A DNA stretch of 64,000 bases from Phymatolithon calcareum (lineage: Eukaryota; Rhodophyta; Florideophyceae; Hapalidiales): the NCBI GenBank assembly GCA_977006965.1, contig OZ345378.1, positions 1,116,001-1,180,000 on the forward strand, written 5' to 3'. The stretch's first letter is position 1. Each line of letters starts with the position of its first letter. This document shows positions 53,415-62,097 of the stretch, piece after piece. The translations under genes and the position numbers were made by a program. Below the pieces are notes generated by a model. That model was not told where the DNA came from. It did not search any database and saw nothing but the letters and a program-made list of their open reading frames with translations.

Positions 53415-53530
53415 GGGGTTGTCGGCTGGGTGATGATAATAAATTATGACATGTGAAGCCGTCTATGGAGCAATTTGTTTTCGGCGAATCTGGGCTGGAA
53501 AAGACCTTAGTCTTGCCCTTGCAGACTTGA
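53415..53530 (+). repeat. Direct repeat, copy A
   Basis: TTGTCGGCTGGGTGATGATA ... to TTAGTCTTGCCC, matching 56527-56633 at roughly 80-85 percent. The two copies bracket 3 kb containing the tandem repeats, a hAT copy and the Sel1 relic. Confidence 0.75.
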
Positions 53531-53599
53531 ACAAAGGCCATAATTTGCGATAATATGAAACGTTACGATAAGGAAATTTATTTCAAAAGTTTAATCAGG

Positions 53600-53990
53600 C
53601 GCTCACTTATCAAGGTCATGCACTTGACCCGTTGTTCCAAAATGAACCAATATTTCTGAAACTAGAAGTACTGACCCATTCATCGAGGAAGATAAGTAGC
53701 TCTGCCTTGAAAAATTGAAATTTTTAATCTTTCAGTCCTTATTAAGTTCATGCACTTGGCCCGTTGTTCCAAAATGAACCAATTTTTCTGAAACTAGAAG
53801 TACCGACCCATTCATCGAGGAAGATAAGTAGCTCTGCCTGGAAAAATTGAAAATTTTAATCATGCAGTCCACTTATCAAGTTCATGCTCTTGGCCCGTTG
53901 TTCCAAAATGAATCATTTTTTTGAAACCAGAAGTACCGACCCGTTCGTCGAGGAAGACAAGTAGCTCTGCCTGAAAAATAGAATATTATT
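53600..53990. repeat. 132-bp tandem repeats (three copies)
   Basis: Landmark CATGC(A/T)CTTG at 53617, 53749 and 53883, followed in each unit by GCCCGTTGTTCCAAAATGAA and GAGGAAGA(T/C)AAGTAGCTCTG. The units are about 132-134 bp, back to back without spacers, so it is not a CRISPR. Confidence 0.92.
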
Positions 53991-53999
53991 TTTTATTAT

Positions 54000-54568
54000 A
54001 ACTTCCGCAGGTCGAGGATGAGTAAAAGCTCCGTTGTGTAATTACAGCAAGGAGACTGTGCAGGGCCTAGTGACGATACGTAGGGATTCCCTCTTGGTAG
54101 AGAGAGGAGCAGAGAACACAAAGTCGTCGAGGCTCAGTTGCTGTTTCTGGAGATAATTGGTGCTGCAGTGTATTCACGAGAAAAACTGTGCCGATTTCGT
54201 GTGTTCCCAAGCTGATCAGTCGATATCGGCATAGTTTTTAAATGAACTCATACTGGTAGATTTTGCAATGGGATGCTTGGTGCTGCAGTATATTCTTGAG
54301 AAAAACTGTGCGCACGAAGCGCAAGTTTCGTCCCGGCACCGTCGCGAATCCGGAAGTATCAGCGAAGGACCGAGCTCCTGATTTGCCGTAAGCCTTTCCA
54401 GCGCCTGGTACACGAGCTTGCGCAAGCCATCAAACCGGACCTTCGTTTTCGGACTGCGGCACTTGCTGCTCTGCAGCAGGAATCTGAGGCCTATGTTGTG
54501 CAATTTCTCGAAGACAGCCTTTGTGCGTCTGTTTTCGCGAAGACGGTCACCCTAATGCGAAAGGACAT
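54000..54568. other. No gene seen
   Basis: The words GGTGCTGCAGTRTATTC and GAGAAAAACTGTGC occur twice (around 54160-54192 and 54278-54311), a small imperfect direct repeat. A 95-codon minus frame (54216-54503) is not recognisable. Confidence 0.5.
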
Positions 54569-54711
54569 GTTGTTTACAGGGGTAGTGCCAATTCCATTGC
54601 TCGACATTGCTGTTTGTCGCGCAATTAAACAATTCAATTGCTCACTACGGTTAGTCAGCAATTCGGATTGCAATTTGAATACTTCCCGCAATAGTCAAGT
54701 TAATTGTTTAT

Positions 54712-55005
54712 TCATGCCTCTTCTCCTAGGTGTACGAAACTTTCGTCTTCTGCGATAGCCTGTTCAACACGCTGGTTGACAACGCTTGACATAGCTTCCT
54801 TCACAGTTTGATCATCCCAATAAGAGCGGTTGATTGACGTGAATGGATATCTCGAGGCTGTTCGCGAAGGAATTGCATTAGCTGCTGTACAACTTGTTTC
54901 GGCTTCGGTTTCGGAATAGGTTGTACCATGATTGGAAGAGCGAAATTTGTTTAGGTGTTGTCGACTGGGTCTGGTAGTGTGCTTTGGATAAATGTACGAC
55001 TTCAC
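54712..55005 (-). pseudogene. hAT transposase C-terminal fragment
   Basis: 97 codons. The last third (RYPFTSINRSYWDDQTVKEAM) corresponds to FLNINRAFWNEITVKEAM of the hAT at 10879. The catalytic core is deleted. Confidence 0.75.
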
Positions 55006-55084
55006 TTTTTATATTGACTCTTCTATCTGTCTTTTCAGAAACGGCACTCTAGACACCCATACCGTTATACTTGAACGGATGAAT

Positions 55085-55169
55085 GAATTCAACCATCCAT
55101 GTGATCGTTCTGTTGTAGTGGTCTGCGCAGACCATTACAATAGAACGAGCACATGGATGGTTGAATTCA
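55085..55169. repeat. 85-bp foldback
   Basis: GAATTCAACCATCCATGTG at the left is repeated in reverse at the right, with arms of about 41 bp meeting at GGTCTGCGCAGACC. Confidence 0.88.
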
Positions 55170-55219
55170 GGAACGTTGTAACTGTATACAGTACGTAGAA
55201 TTTTACGTACCTAACACTA

Positions 55220-55289
55220 GGGGAGCACGGCAACATTTTGGCCCGATAGTTATTTAGTTGATTTGGGCCAAAATGGTGCAGTGCTCCCC
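55220..55289. repeat. Conserved palindrome in the hAT 5' leader
   Basis: Arms 55220-55244 (GGGGAGCACGGCAACATTTTGGCCC in sense, given here as landmark words GGGGAGCACGG and TTTTGGCCC) and 55265-55289. Same family as 11099-11168. Confidence 0.85.
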
Positions 55290-55592
55290 CGGTGAACGCT
55301 TATACTGGCCCGAGTTATATAATAAAATTAGATGCTACCGACAACCAATTACCACGTACTACGCATGATAGATTTGAAGTGATCGTTATTTCCTTCAACT
55401 CTGCTCTTGCTGAACTATACACTTACGTACAACGTACCGACCAGCAATTCGAATTGCAATTCTTCATCAGAACCCAATTTGGGTCGAATTGCTATGAATT
55501 GCAATTAATTGCAATAGCAATGGATTGCGCACGACCCCTGGTTGTTTATTATGGTTCTTCGCAAACGCATGAATGTTTATCCTCCCGAGACT

Positions 55593-56440
55593 TCAGACTA
55601 AAATAGCACGTTGTTTTGCAATAAACCGCTTTTCTATGATGGCTTCATTGTACAGCTGCCCACAACAAACAACATTTCTCGGTGCGCCTTCTGCTCCTTT
55701 TTGCAGCAAGCTTGCCAGGTTGATCGTTGTGCCCACATGACCGTCCTTCTCGATGGCTTCACTGTACTCCTGGACAAAGTAAGAAGCGCTTCCCAGTACG
55801 CCTTCAACTTCCTTTGGCAGCAGTATCGCGAGACTGTACATGACATGTACATGCTATCTTTGATGGCTTCGTTGTTCAGCTGCACACAACGAACAGCGTT
55901 CCCGATACGCTTTCAGCTTCCTTTTGGAGCAATATCGCGAAGCTGCACATGGCATGCATATGCCCGCCCTTCTCGATGGCTTCATTATACAGCTGCACAG
56001 AACAAACAGCGTTTACGGGTATGCTTTTTGCTCCATTCTGGTACAGTATCGCGAGCTTGTGCATTGCGCCCACATGGTCGCCCTTCTCGATCGTTCCATT
56101 GTACAGCTGCGCGCAACGAACAGCGTTTCCCAGTACGCCTTCTGTTCCTTTGCAGCAGGAAGAACCGCGAGGTTGTACATGGCATGCGCATAACCACACT
56201 TCTGGATGTCTTCATTGTACAGTTGCATTTAACAAACAGCGTTCACCGGTATGCTTTTTGCTCAGTTCTAGTACGGTATCGCGAGGTTGTACATTGCGCC
56301 CACATGGTCGCCCTTCTCGATCGCTTCATTATACAGCTGCACGTAACGAACAGCGTTTACCGGTACGCCTTCTGTTCCCTTGCAGCAAATGCGCCAGGTT
56401 GCGCACCATATGCAAAACCAAGTTGGGCGGCGTGGGCTAC
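55593..56440 (-). pseudogene. Sel1-like repeat protein relic
   Basis: On the minus strand about eight 36-residue repeats can be read across shifting frames, each like LYNEAIEKGxHxxAMxxLAI followed by LxxxGAExVxxNAVxxxQ. This is the Sel1/TPR-like helical repeat used for protein binding. Frameshifts and stops occur in almost every unit. The DNA period of about 108 bp is visible (for example in ACAGCTGCRCR words). It is probably a decayed gene, not a transposon. Confidence 0.7.
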
Positions 56441-56526
56441 GAGTGCTGGTGTCAGGCAGGCTCGGCGACAGGGTCTGGCAGGAATGTTGGGTGTCGGGGT
56501 TGCGGATGTTGGTGGTGGCGGACAGG

Positions 56527-56633
56527 AACCTTGTCGGCCGAGTGATGATACTAAATTATGACACGTGAAGCTGCCTATGTAGCACTTTTTTTCGACGAAT
56601 CTGCGCTGGGAATGGCCTTTATCTTGCCCCGTG
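56527..56633 (+). repeat. Direct repeat, copy B
   Basis: Second copy of the 53415-53530 segment (TTGTCGGCCGAGTGATGATA ... TTTATCTTGCCC). Confidence 0.75.
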
Positions 56634-56753
56634 AGTATAGCACCGTGATAAATTATCATACCCGGCCGACAGGCGGGCAAATTTTCTTTCTACCTTCGTG
56701 TTCCTCCACGATGCACAAAGAAACGGGCTTTCGGTTCGACTGTCATTCATTCC

Positions 56754-57374
56754 ATGGAGGTTGCTTACTTGCATCCCGTTCGGACTGCAACTGCAACCCC
56801 AGCGTCGACATGGAGCGTGGCGCCGCGATGTTGCGCGGAGGGACGGGAACAGGTGTCTGTGTTGCGAGGACGCGTAGCCGCGGCGGCGAAACTAGAAAGG
56901 TTCTCAGATGCTCGCGAAGCTCGCGTGCAGTTGCACAAGGCACTTGGGAAGCTGTCCGATGTTGAGCGTGTGGAGGAGGCGACGAGCATGTTTTACGCTG
57001 CGTTGTCGGATGCAAGTTTGGATGACATGGTTGCACGCTGGGCGGACGATCCGAATGTGTCGTGTGTCAACCCCTTTGCGAGGATTGCCGTCGGGACGGA
57101 AGGGGTTGAAGCGCAGTGGGCGCACATATTTAGTTACGGTACTTCGTTTCTGGTGGACTTTGACATTTTAAAAGTTTGTGTGCGCGACTCGTGTGCGTGG
57201 GCGCTGGTGGAGCAGACGGTGCAGAGCGTGCGCGGCAAGGAGGTTATCGGTGGAACGTGTGTGGCAACCAACATCTTCCGTCGAAGTGGCCCAGAGTGGC
57301 TCCTGTTGCACCATCACGCGGCGCCCGTTGTGGACGAAAGGGAGCAACAGATTTTGGGAGAGGAGGTGCAGTAA
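56754..57374 (+). CDS. UVR-motif and SnoaL/NTF2-like domain protein
   Basis: 206 residues. Residues about 37-64 (LRGRVAAAAKLERFSDAREA and onward) fit a UVR motif, the helical pair known from UvrB and Clp-associated proteins. Residues about 76-195 are an NTF2-fold SnoaL-like domain: MFYAALSDASLDDMVARWAD, then CVNPFARIAVGTEGVEAQW and WLLLHHHAAPV. NTF2-like folds with this layout are found in plastid and F-box-associated plant proteins; no activity can be inferred. The first 30 residues could be a leader. The gene is GC-rich and uninterrupted, convergent with the MYB gene, with simple repeats between them. Confidence 0.82.
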   Translation: MEVAYLHPVRTATATPASTWSVAPRCCAEGREQVSVLRGRVAAAAKLERFSDAREARVQLHKALGKLSDVERVEEATSMFYAALSDASLDDMVARWADDPNVSCVNPFARIAVGTEGVEAQWAHIFSYGTSFLVDFDILKVCVRDSCAWALVEQTVQSVRGKEVIGGTCVATNIFRRSGPEWLLLHHHAAPVVDEREQQILGEEVQ

Positions 57375-58028
57375 GAGCGGGCGGGCGGGCGGGCGAGCGG
57401 GCTTGCTTGCTTGCATCAACGTAAGTTTTAATTAATTAATTAGTTACAGTATGTTCGTTCCGTGCCGGGTGGGTGCAAACCTACAGTATGGCGGGTGGGG
57501 AATTGCCGGTTCTGTACTGTACAGATTGTACTGCGGCGGGCGGGCGGGGTTAGACAGACAGAAAAGATGTGTGTGTCGTGCGCGCGAAAATCAGACTGAG
57601 TGCCATCACCATTTTGCCAAAATCAAGCTCAATTGTATAGCTGGCTGGCTGCCCTAAATTCCCACCTACTGTAGTAGCCAGTCGCACAAGCCAGCCAGCC
57701 AGCCAGCACAGCCGCAGGGGCGCAAGCATGCATGTACAGTATGCATGCATGCGAAGGGTAATAAAAACACAATGAATGAATGCACCATATCATAGTGCAT
57801 GCATGCATGCATGCATCTCCCTGCCTCGGCCATCCATCCAGTACCTGCCAAATTGTACCACACGCAAAGTTCGCGCACGGGTTCACGGTTTGCAGGCAGC
57901 ACTGTTTGTCGCGACCCCCGCCCGCCCGCATCCCAATCGAAAACAAGCGTGGGTATCTATCGACGCTCCTCAATAAATAAAAACGACATGCATGCAATCC
58001 GACCATCTCGCCTCGCTTCGCCTCCCTA
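57375..58028. repeat. Simple-sequence rich intergenic region
   Basis: Contains (GCGG)n at 57376-57400, (CTTG)n near 57403, (TTAA)n near 57430, (CCAG)n near 57690 and (CATG)n at about 57798-57816. No gene seen. Confidence 0.85.
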
Positions 58029-58736
58029 TCACCGCTCCTTCGCACTTAAACTCTCGCCCAACCGCTTACCATCATCAACTCCAACCGCCCCAGCACCAGA
58101 TTCACCTCTCTCCGTCTCATCCTCCCCATCCCGTCCATCCTGCTCACTGCCGCCACCCGTCCCTCCATTCCCATTCGTCTCCTTCCCCGTCTCCCCCTGC
58201 GTCGTCGACTCTGCAACGTTATCCTTATACCTCTCCCTTCTCTTCGTCATCTTGTGTACATGCGACCTGACCTGCACCGAACTTCTCGTTCCAATTTCGC
58301 GCGCAATAGCCTTATAATTCGGCCGTCCGTCTTTGCCACTGCAGCCAAATCTCTCCATAGCCTTCTCCAACCGTTCGTTCTCCTCCTTACTCCACGGCCG
58401 TCCACTCACATTCTCCGCGCACGGTTGCGCCGGCACTGCGCCCGCAGGCGCCAGCGCGACCGCCACTCGTCCGCCGGCTCCCGCCCCGGCGCCCAGGAAG
58501 TTGTGCTGTCTCGCCGCCGGCAGAAGCGGCGCCGAGATGGGGCCCACCGATTCACGACCGCGCATTTCGGCCACGGCCGCCACGTACGCAAGGTTCTGTT
58601 GTAAACGGTCCAGTAACGCCGAGGCTGATACGATGCGACCGGCGTTCTGCTGCTCGAGTATGGCGGCTATGAGAGTTTGGTTCTCGCCGAGGGCACGGTC
58701 GACGTCGGTGCGCGCGGGTTGCTCGCGCGTGGACAT
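58029..58736 (-). CDS. SSXT (SS18/GIF-like) and MYB domain fusion protein
   Basis: 235 residues from the Met at 58736. Residues about 10-57 fit the SSXT domain of SS18 and plant GIF coactivators: ALGENQTLIAAILEQQNAG followed by DRLQQNLAYVAAVAE, matching LxENxxLIxxIxExQNxGK...RLQxNLxYLAxIAD. Residues 113-163 are a single MYB/SANT domain: RPWSKEENERLEKAMERFG, then IGTRSSVQVRSHVHKM, the SHAQKYF-class end. The C-terminus is low-complexity Gly, Glu and Asp. SSXT proteins belong to SWI/SNF remodellers; MYB domains of this class bind DNA. An upstream Met (58844) would add 36 codons lying partly in sequence shared with the PYROXD1 duplicate, so I use the inner one. It lies 130 bp after PYROXD1 on the same strand. 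Confidence 0.88.
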   Translation of the reverse strand: MSTREQPARTDVDRALGENQTLIAAILEQQNAGRIVSASALLDRLQQNLAYVAAVAEMRGRESVGPISAPLLPAARQHNFLGAGAGAGGRVAVALAPAGAVPAQPCAENVSGRPWSKEENERLEKAMERFGCSGKDGRPNYKAIAREIGTRSSVQVRSHVHKMTKRRERYKDNVAESTTQGETGKETNGNGGTGGGSEQDGRDGEDETERGESGAGAVGVDDGKRLGESLSAKER

Positions 58737-58866
58737 GGCGATCGCGCTGTGGGTACAGTAGGTTGGGCCGACTGGGCCGCTGTGATGATCATGTAAGGAG
58801 CAAACGAACACCCTCCAGCTGCGAGCGTTCCTGCCACGTTGCAATCAGCACACGTGTCTCAATCGA

Positions 58867-60291
58867 TCAATCGAAGTAATCCGCAATGTCATTGTCAAGA
58901 TCAACAAGCGCCCCGCCAAGCGCCTCAACCTGCAGGCGATCCAGAATGAGATTTTCGTAAGTCTCCGCGCGGTCAACAGCCTCTCCAACAAGCAGCGCCC
59001 CCCTGACGCACCCGTCAAAAAGCACGACGCGCACAAACCCTCCCTCCCCCCCATCCTCCATAATCTTATACCCATCCGCCAATCCCTGCGCCGCATACCG
59101 TCCAAGAAAAGCCACCTTGACGCCAAAAAACCGCGTAGCATGCGCAAACAGCTCGAATTCCATCCCCACATCCTCCTCCCCTGCCCCACACAGCTCGCGC
59201 GCCATGACGCGCCCGGCACACGCGCCCGCCGCGCCCGCCTGCGTCCATAGCCGTCGCTGAAACCAGTCGCGGCCCGCGCCCGCCCCACCCACGCTCGCGC
59301 AGTCGCCCGCAGCATACACCCCCGGCTCCGACGTGCGCATCTCGCCCGCGGCAACCGCCACGCCGCCGCCGTCCCCCATTTCCACGCCTTTCACCCACCC
59401 CACGGCGGGCACCACGCCCGTGCCGCACACGACCAGATCGCAGCGCACTACCCCCCCATCCGACAGCGTCGCGTGCAGCTTGCCATCCACCGCATCGAGC
59501 TGCGCAACCTCGCACCCGCCGCGCATTGTCACCCCACCATCATCCGCCAGCGCTCCGGACAGCGGTCCCGCCTTCTCCCAGAACGGCCCGTGTGCCGCAC
59601 CGGGCACGCATTCCCCCGCCCCCGCCGAAGCGGCTTCCACCGCCGCGGCCACTTGCTCGGCGCGCCCCGGCGCATCTGTCCCCCGTGTGCGCGCGGCAAG
59701 GAGCATCTTGCCGGCACGCCCATCGAAGAACGCCGCGCCGGGGTGGCCATCCCTGAACACCCAAGTGACGTTTACATTTCTCATCGTATGCACAGCCTCC
59801 AGCGCGACGCCTCCATTGCCGAGCACTAGCACGTCGCGCACACCCTTTAATGCCTCGCGCAATCTGCGCACGCTGCCCGCGTCGCGCACGGTGTGCACCC
59901 TGTCGCGCACGTCCGGCGCCTGCAGCGGCGGCGGGACGTGCGGCATGGCGCCGGTCGCGATGCACAGCGCGTCGTAACGGAGCGTCTTGCCGTTGCTCAG
60001 CGTCACGTGACGGGTGGCGACGTGCAGCGCGACCGCGGAGGCAAGCTCGTACTCAATGCCGCTGCCATGCGCCCACGTGCGGCCGTCCTGCGCATGCAAC
60101 AGCACTTCGCGCGCGCGCGCCGACCCGCAGAGCGCGCGGCCGAGACAAACGGTGGGGGAGGGGGAGACGAGCGTCACATGCAGCGTGGGAGAGGGAGAGG
60201 CTTCGGAGCGGAGCAGGTTGAAGTAAGCGATGAGCGACTCTGCGCAGGTCGTGCCTGCCACGCCGCCGCCGATCACTACTGCGTGCGGCAT
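58867..60291 (-). CDS. PYROXD1: Pyridine nucleotide-disulfide oxidoreductase PYROXD1
   Basis: 474 residues. FAD-binding GGGVAG lies at residues 8-13, an NAD(P)H-binding stretch VLVLGNGGVALEAV at about 155-170, and the second FAD motif GVYAAGDCA in the C-terminal third. The end, GALLVGEAVDRAETYENLIL and DLDNDIADYFD, is characteristic of PYROXD1, and length is close to the human protein. PYROXD1 is an NAD(P)H-using flavoprotein reported to protect the tRNA ligase complex from oxidation. It lacks the CxxxxC disulfide pair of classical family members, as usual for PYROXD1. The C-terminal half and downstream bases are duplicated at 34017-34715. Confidence 0.93.
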   Translation of the reverse strand: MPHAVVIGGGVAGTTCAESLIAYFNLLRSEASPSPTLHVTLVSPSPTVCLGRALCGSARAREVLLHAQDGRTWAHGSGIEYELASAVALHVATRHVTLSNGKTLRYDALCIATGAMPHVPPPLQAPDVRDRVHTVRDAGSVRRLREALKGVRDVLVLGNGGVALEAVHTMRNVNVTWVFRDGHPGAAFFDGRAGKMLLAARTRGTDAPGRAEQVAAAVEAASAGAGECVPGAAHGPFWEKAGPLSGALADDGGVTMRGGCEVAQLDAVDGKLHATLSDGGVVRCDLVVCGTGVVPAVGWVKGVEMGDGGGVAVAAGEMRTSEPGVYAAGDCASVGGAGAGRDWFQRRLWTQAGAAGACAGRVMARELCGAGEEDVGMEFELFAHATRFFGVKVAFLGRYAAQGLADGYKIMEDGGEGGFVRVVLFDGCVRGALLVGEAVDRAETYENLILDRLQVEALGGALVDLDNDIADYFD

Positions 60292-60443
60292 TGTTTGTCA
60301 ATGGGCTTCGTAAGTCTGCCAGCCTGCAGGCAGGTGGTGGATGGTCGCCGATCGAGTTTCTTTGCTTACCGGATCGCTCGTTCTTGCAAGATCAGTATGT
60401 ACACGTCACCGACGTGGCATTGCTGTTTATTGATCAAAGAAGA

Positions 60444-61883
60444 TCAAGACAGACGAATTGATGCACTGGCGGAGGCAAGGGTGTTGACAAACTGCTCCCG
60501 AAACGCGTGGTCCGAGAACCTCGCCGCGGCAGCCCTGCTCTCCCTTTGCATTCGGTCCCCCTTTGTAGTTCCTAGCGCGCATTTTGCCTCCCAGATACGC
60601 TCCGCATAGTCCGCCGCGTCCATCTCAGCCAAAAACCCAGTGCGCCCCTCATCGACGATATCCCTCGCCACCCCGCCGCTGCGATGCCCCACAACCAGCA
60701 GTCCAGCAGCTTGCAACTCCACCACAGAAATCCCGAAATGCTCATCGCGCATTGTATGCACCCCGATCGAAGCACGCGCCAACAACCTTCCCAGTTCCTC
60801 CCGAGTCACGTTCACCCTTATCTCCACATCCAATCCGCGCGCCTCCTTCCGCAGCATCTCCGCACGCAAGCAATCCGCCTCTCCGCGCGCCCCGCCCACC
60901 ATCACCAGTCGCAGTCCGTCTCCCGGATGCCGTAGCTGCAGCTCTCTGAAGGCCGCGATCTGCATCCCGTGATTCTTCTCTGGACGAAACTGCCCGAGTG
61001 ACAGCACCAGATTCCCGTCGCGCTCCTCTCCCACCCCCGTCCAAGCCGACAGCGGACAGGGCGGGAAGACAAGCGCGACGTCGTCGCGCCCCCACACAGC
61101 GCGGAGATGCGCGCGCGTCCACGACGAGTTTGCCACCGCCGTCGAGATGAATCGCGCCGCAATCGCGTATGCAGCAGCGAATAAATGATAGTATCCCATC
61201 TTCATCGCAGACCGTAACGGACTCCCCGCAATGCCCGCATCGTTATTGAACGACGGTGCACGCGACCTTACCAGCGCAAGCATATCTGCTGAAATGGTGG
61301 GATAATGCACGTAGCACACCGTGCACGCGCCAAGTGCGCGCGGGCCTATGACGGCAAATGCCAAATTCCCCGTCTCCACCAGCAGGGTGCACGGTCTTTG
61401 TCGGAACGCCGCGAGGCCAAACCGGAACGCGCCGACCGCCTGCAGCGCGAGCGTGAAGCGCGGATATTGCGAAGCGTCGACGATGCGTGCGCATTCCACG
61501 CCGAGATCGACCAGTGTGAAACGGACGTCCGAGAGATCGAGCCCGAATTGGGTGCGCACCAACGAGTCCACGGAGGCGCGCGGAAGACCGCGGAAGGAAC
61601 CATACACGAGTAGTGAGGCGGTGGGAAGGGATGCGTGCGCCGCTTGCACGGCGCACCAGAGGACGCGCTCGCCGCCGCCGCCGGCGAGGGGATGCGGATG
61701 CAGAAAGCCGATGCTGGTTGCCCGCTCAGTGGATAGCTGGTGCTGCACGTGACGGCGGAGACAGATTGTTGTTAAGAGGAGCAATAGGAGACAGATGACG
61801 GTTGACAGTGTTGCTACCTGCAGAAGGATGAGCAGAATGGGAGCCATGCCACGATCGACCACACCGCCAGCCACTGCACACAC
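60444..61883 (-). CDS. ALG11: ALG11 alpha-1,2-mannosyltransferase (N-glycan assembly)
   Basis: 479 residues, or 467 if the Met at 61847 is used; that inner Met directly precedes the membrane anchor ILLILLQVATLSTVICLLLL. Then comes GFLHPHPLAGGGGERVLWCA, the ALG11 signature, followed by CYVHYPTISADML. The GT4 domain at the C-terminus has SLGQFRPEKNHGMQI and the EX7E motif in DEHFGISVVELQAAG. ALG11 adds the fourth and fifth mannoses to dolichol-linked Man3GlcNAc2 on the cytosolic face of the ER. It is divergent from METAP1 with about 215 bp between starts, and tail-to-head with PYROXD1 (150 bp). Confidence 0.94.
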   Translation of the reverse strand: MCAVAGGVVDRGMAPILLILLQVATLSTVICLLLLLLTTICLRRHVQHQLSTERATSIGFLHPHPLAGGGGERVLWCAVQAAHASLPTASLLVYGSFRGLPRASVDSLVRTQFGLDLSDVRFTLVDLGVECARIVDASQYPRFTLALQAVGAFRFGLAAFRQRPCTLLVETGNLAFAVIGPRALGACTVCYVHYPTISADMLALVRSRAPSFNNDAGIAGSPLRSAMKMGYYHLFAAAYAIAARFISTAVANSSWTRAHLRAVWGRDDVALVFPPCPLSAWTGVGEERDGNLVLSLGQFRPEKNHGMQIAAFRELQLRHPGDGLRLVMVGGARGEADCLRAEMLRKEARGLDVEIRVNVTREELGRLLARASIGVHTMRDEHFGISVVELQAAGLLVVGHRSGGVARDIVDEGRTGFLAEMDAADYAERIWEAKCALGTTKGDRMQRESRAAAARFSDHAFREQFVNTLASASASIRLS

Positions 61884-62097
61884 ACCTTTTCCAGGATTGC
61901 TGGTATCATGCCAATCTTTCTGGTCTTGTTGGCACTGAGCAATAGTTGTAATAATTTGGTAACTTTTTGGACACTGTCAGCTGGTGATCAAGTCGTAACT
62001 GCATGCGTTTAATCGGTGAAACGTCGCAGCTTGCTTCAGAGCGCCTGGAGAAGACCCGTTCTGACGCCATTCGCGTTAGTCGTCGCCGTTCGTCGAA
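61884..62097. promoter_or_regulatory. Shared divergent promoter region of ALG11 and METAP1
   Basis: The two start codons face away from each other across about 214 bp (250 bp if ALG11 starts at 61847). No other gene fits in this gap, so both promoters must lie within it. No TATA box is evident; specific sites cannot be named. Confidence 0.6.

Larger units (their letters stand above)
54577..55540 (-). mobile_element. hAT deletion derivative with perfect target duplication
   Basis: Ends CAGGGGTAGTGCCAATTCC (54577) and, in reverse, CAGGGGTCGTGCGCAATCC (ending 55540), flanked by the perfect 8-bp duplication GTTGTTTA (54569-54576, 55541-55548). The 964-bp interior keeps a transposase C-terminus, ATTGCAAT clusters near both ends, the conserved leader palindrome (55220-55289) and an 85-bp foldback (55085-55169). 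Confidence 0.95.

Noticed and set aside
53600-53990. Possible CRISPR array
   Set aside because: The units are contiguous 132-134 bp tandem repeats without spacers, in a eukaryotic context.
59893-60609. 238-codon plus-strand frame over the PYROXD1 start
   Set aside because: Shadow of a GC-rich gene; composition is Arg/Ala-rich without motifs, and the minus strand encodes a clear PYROXD1.
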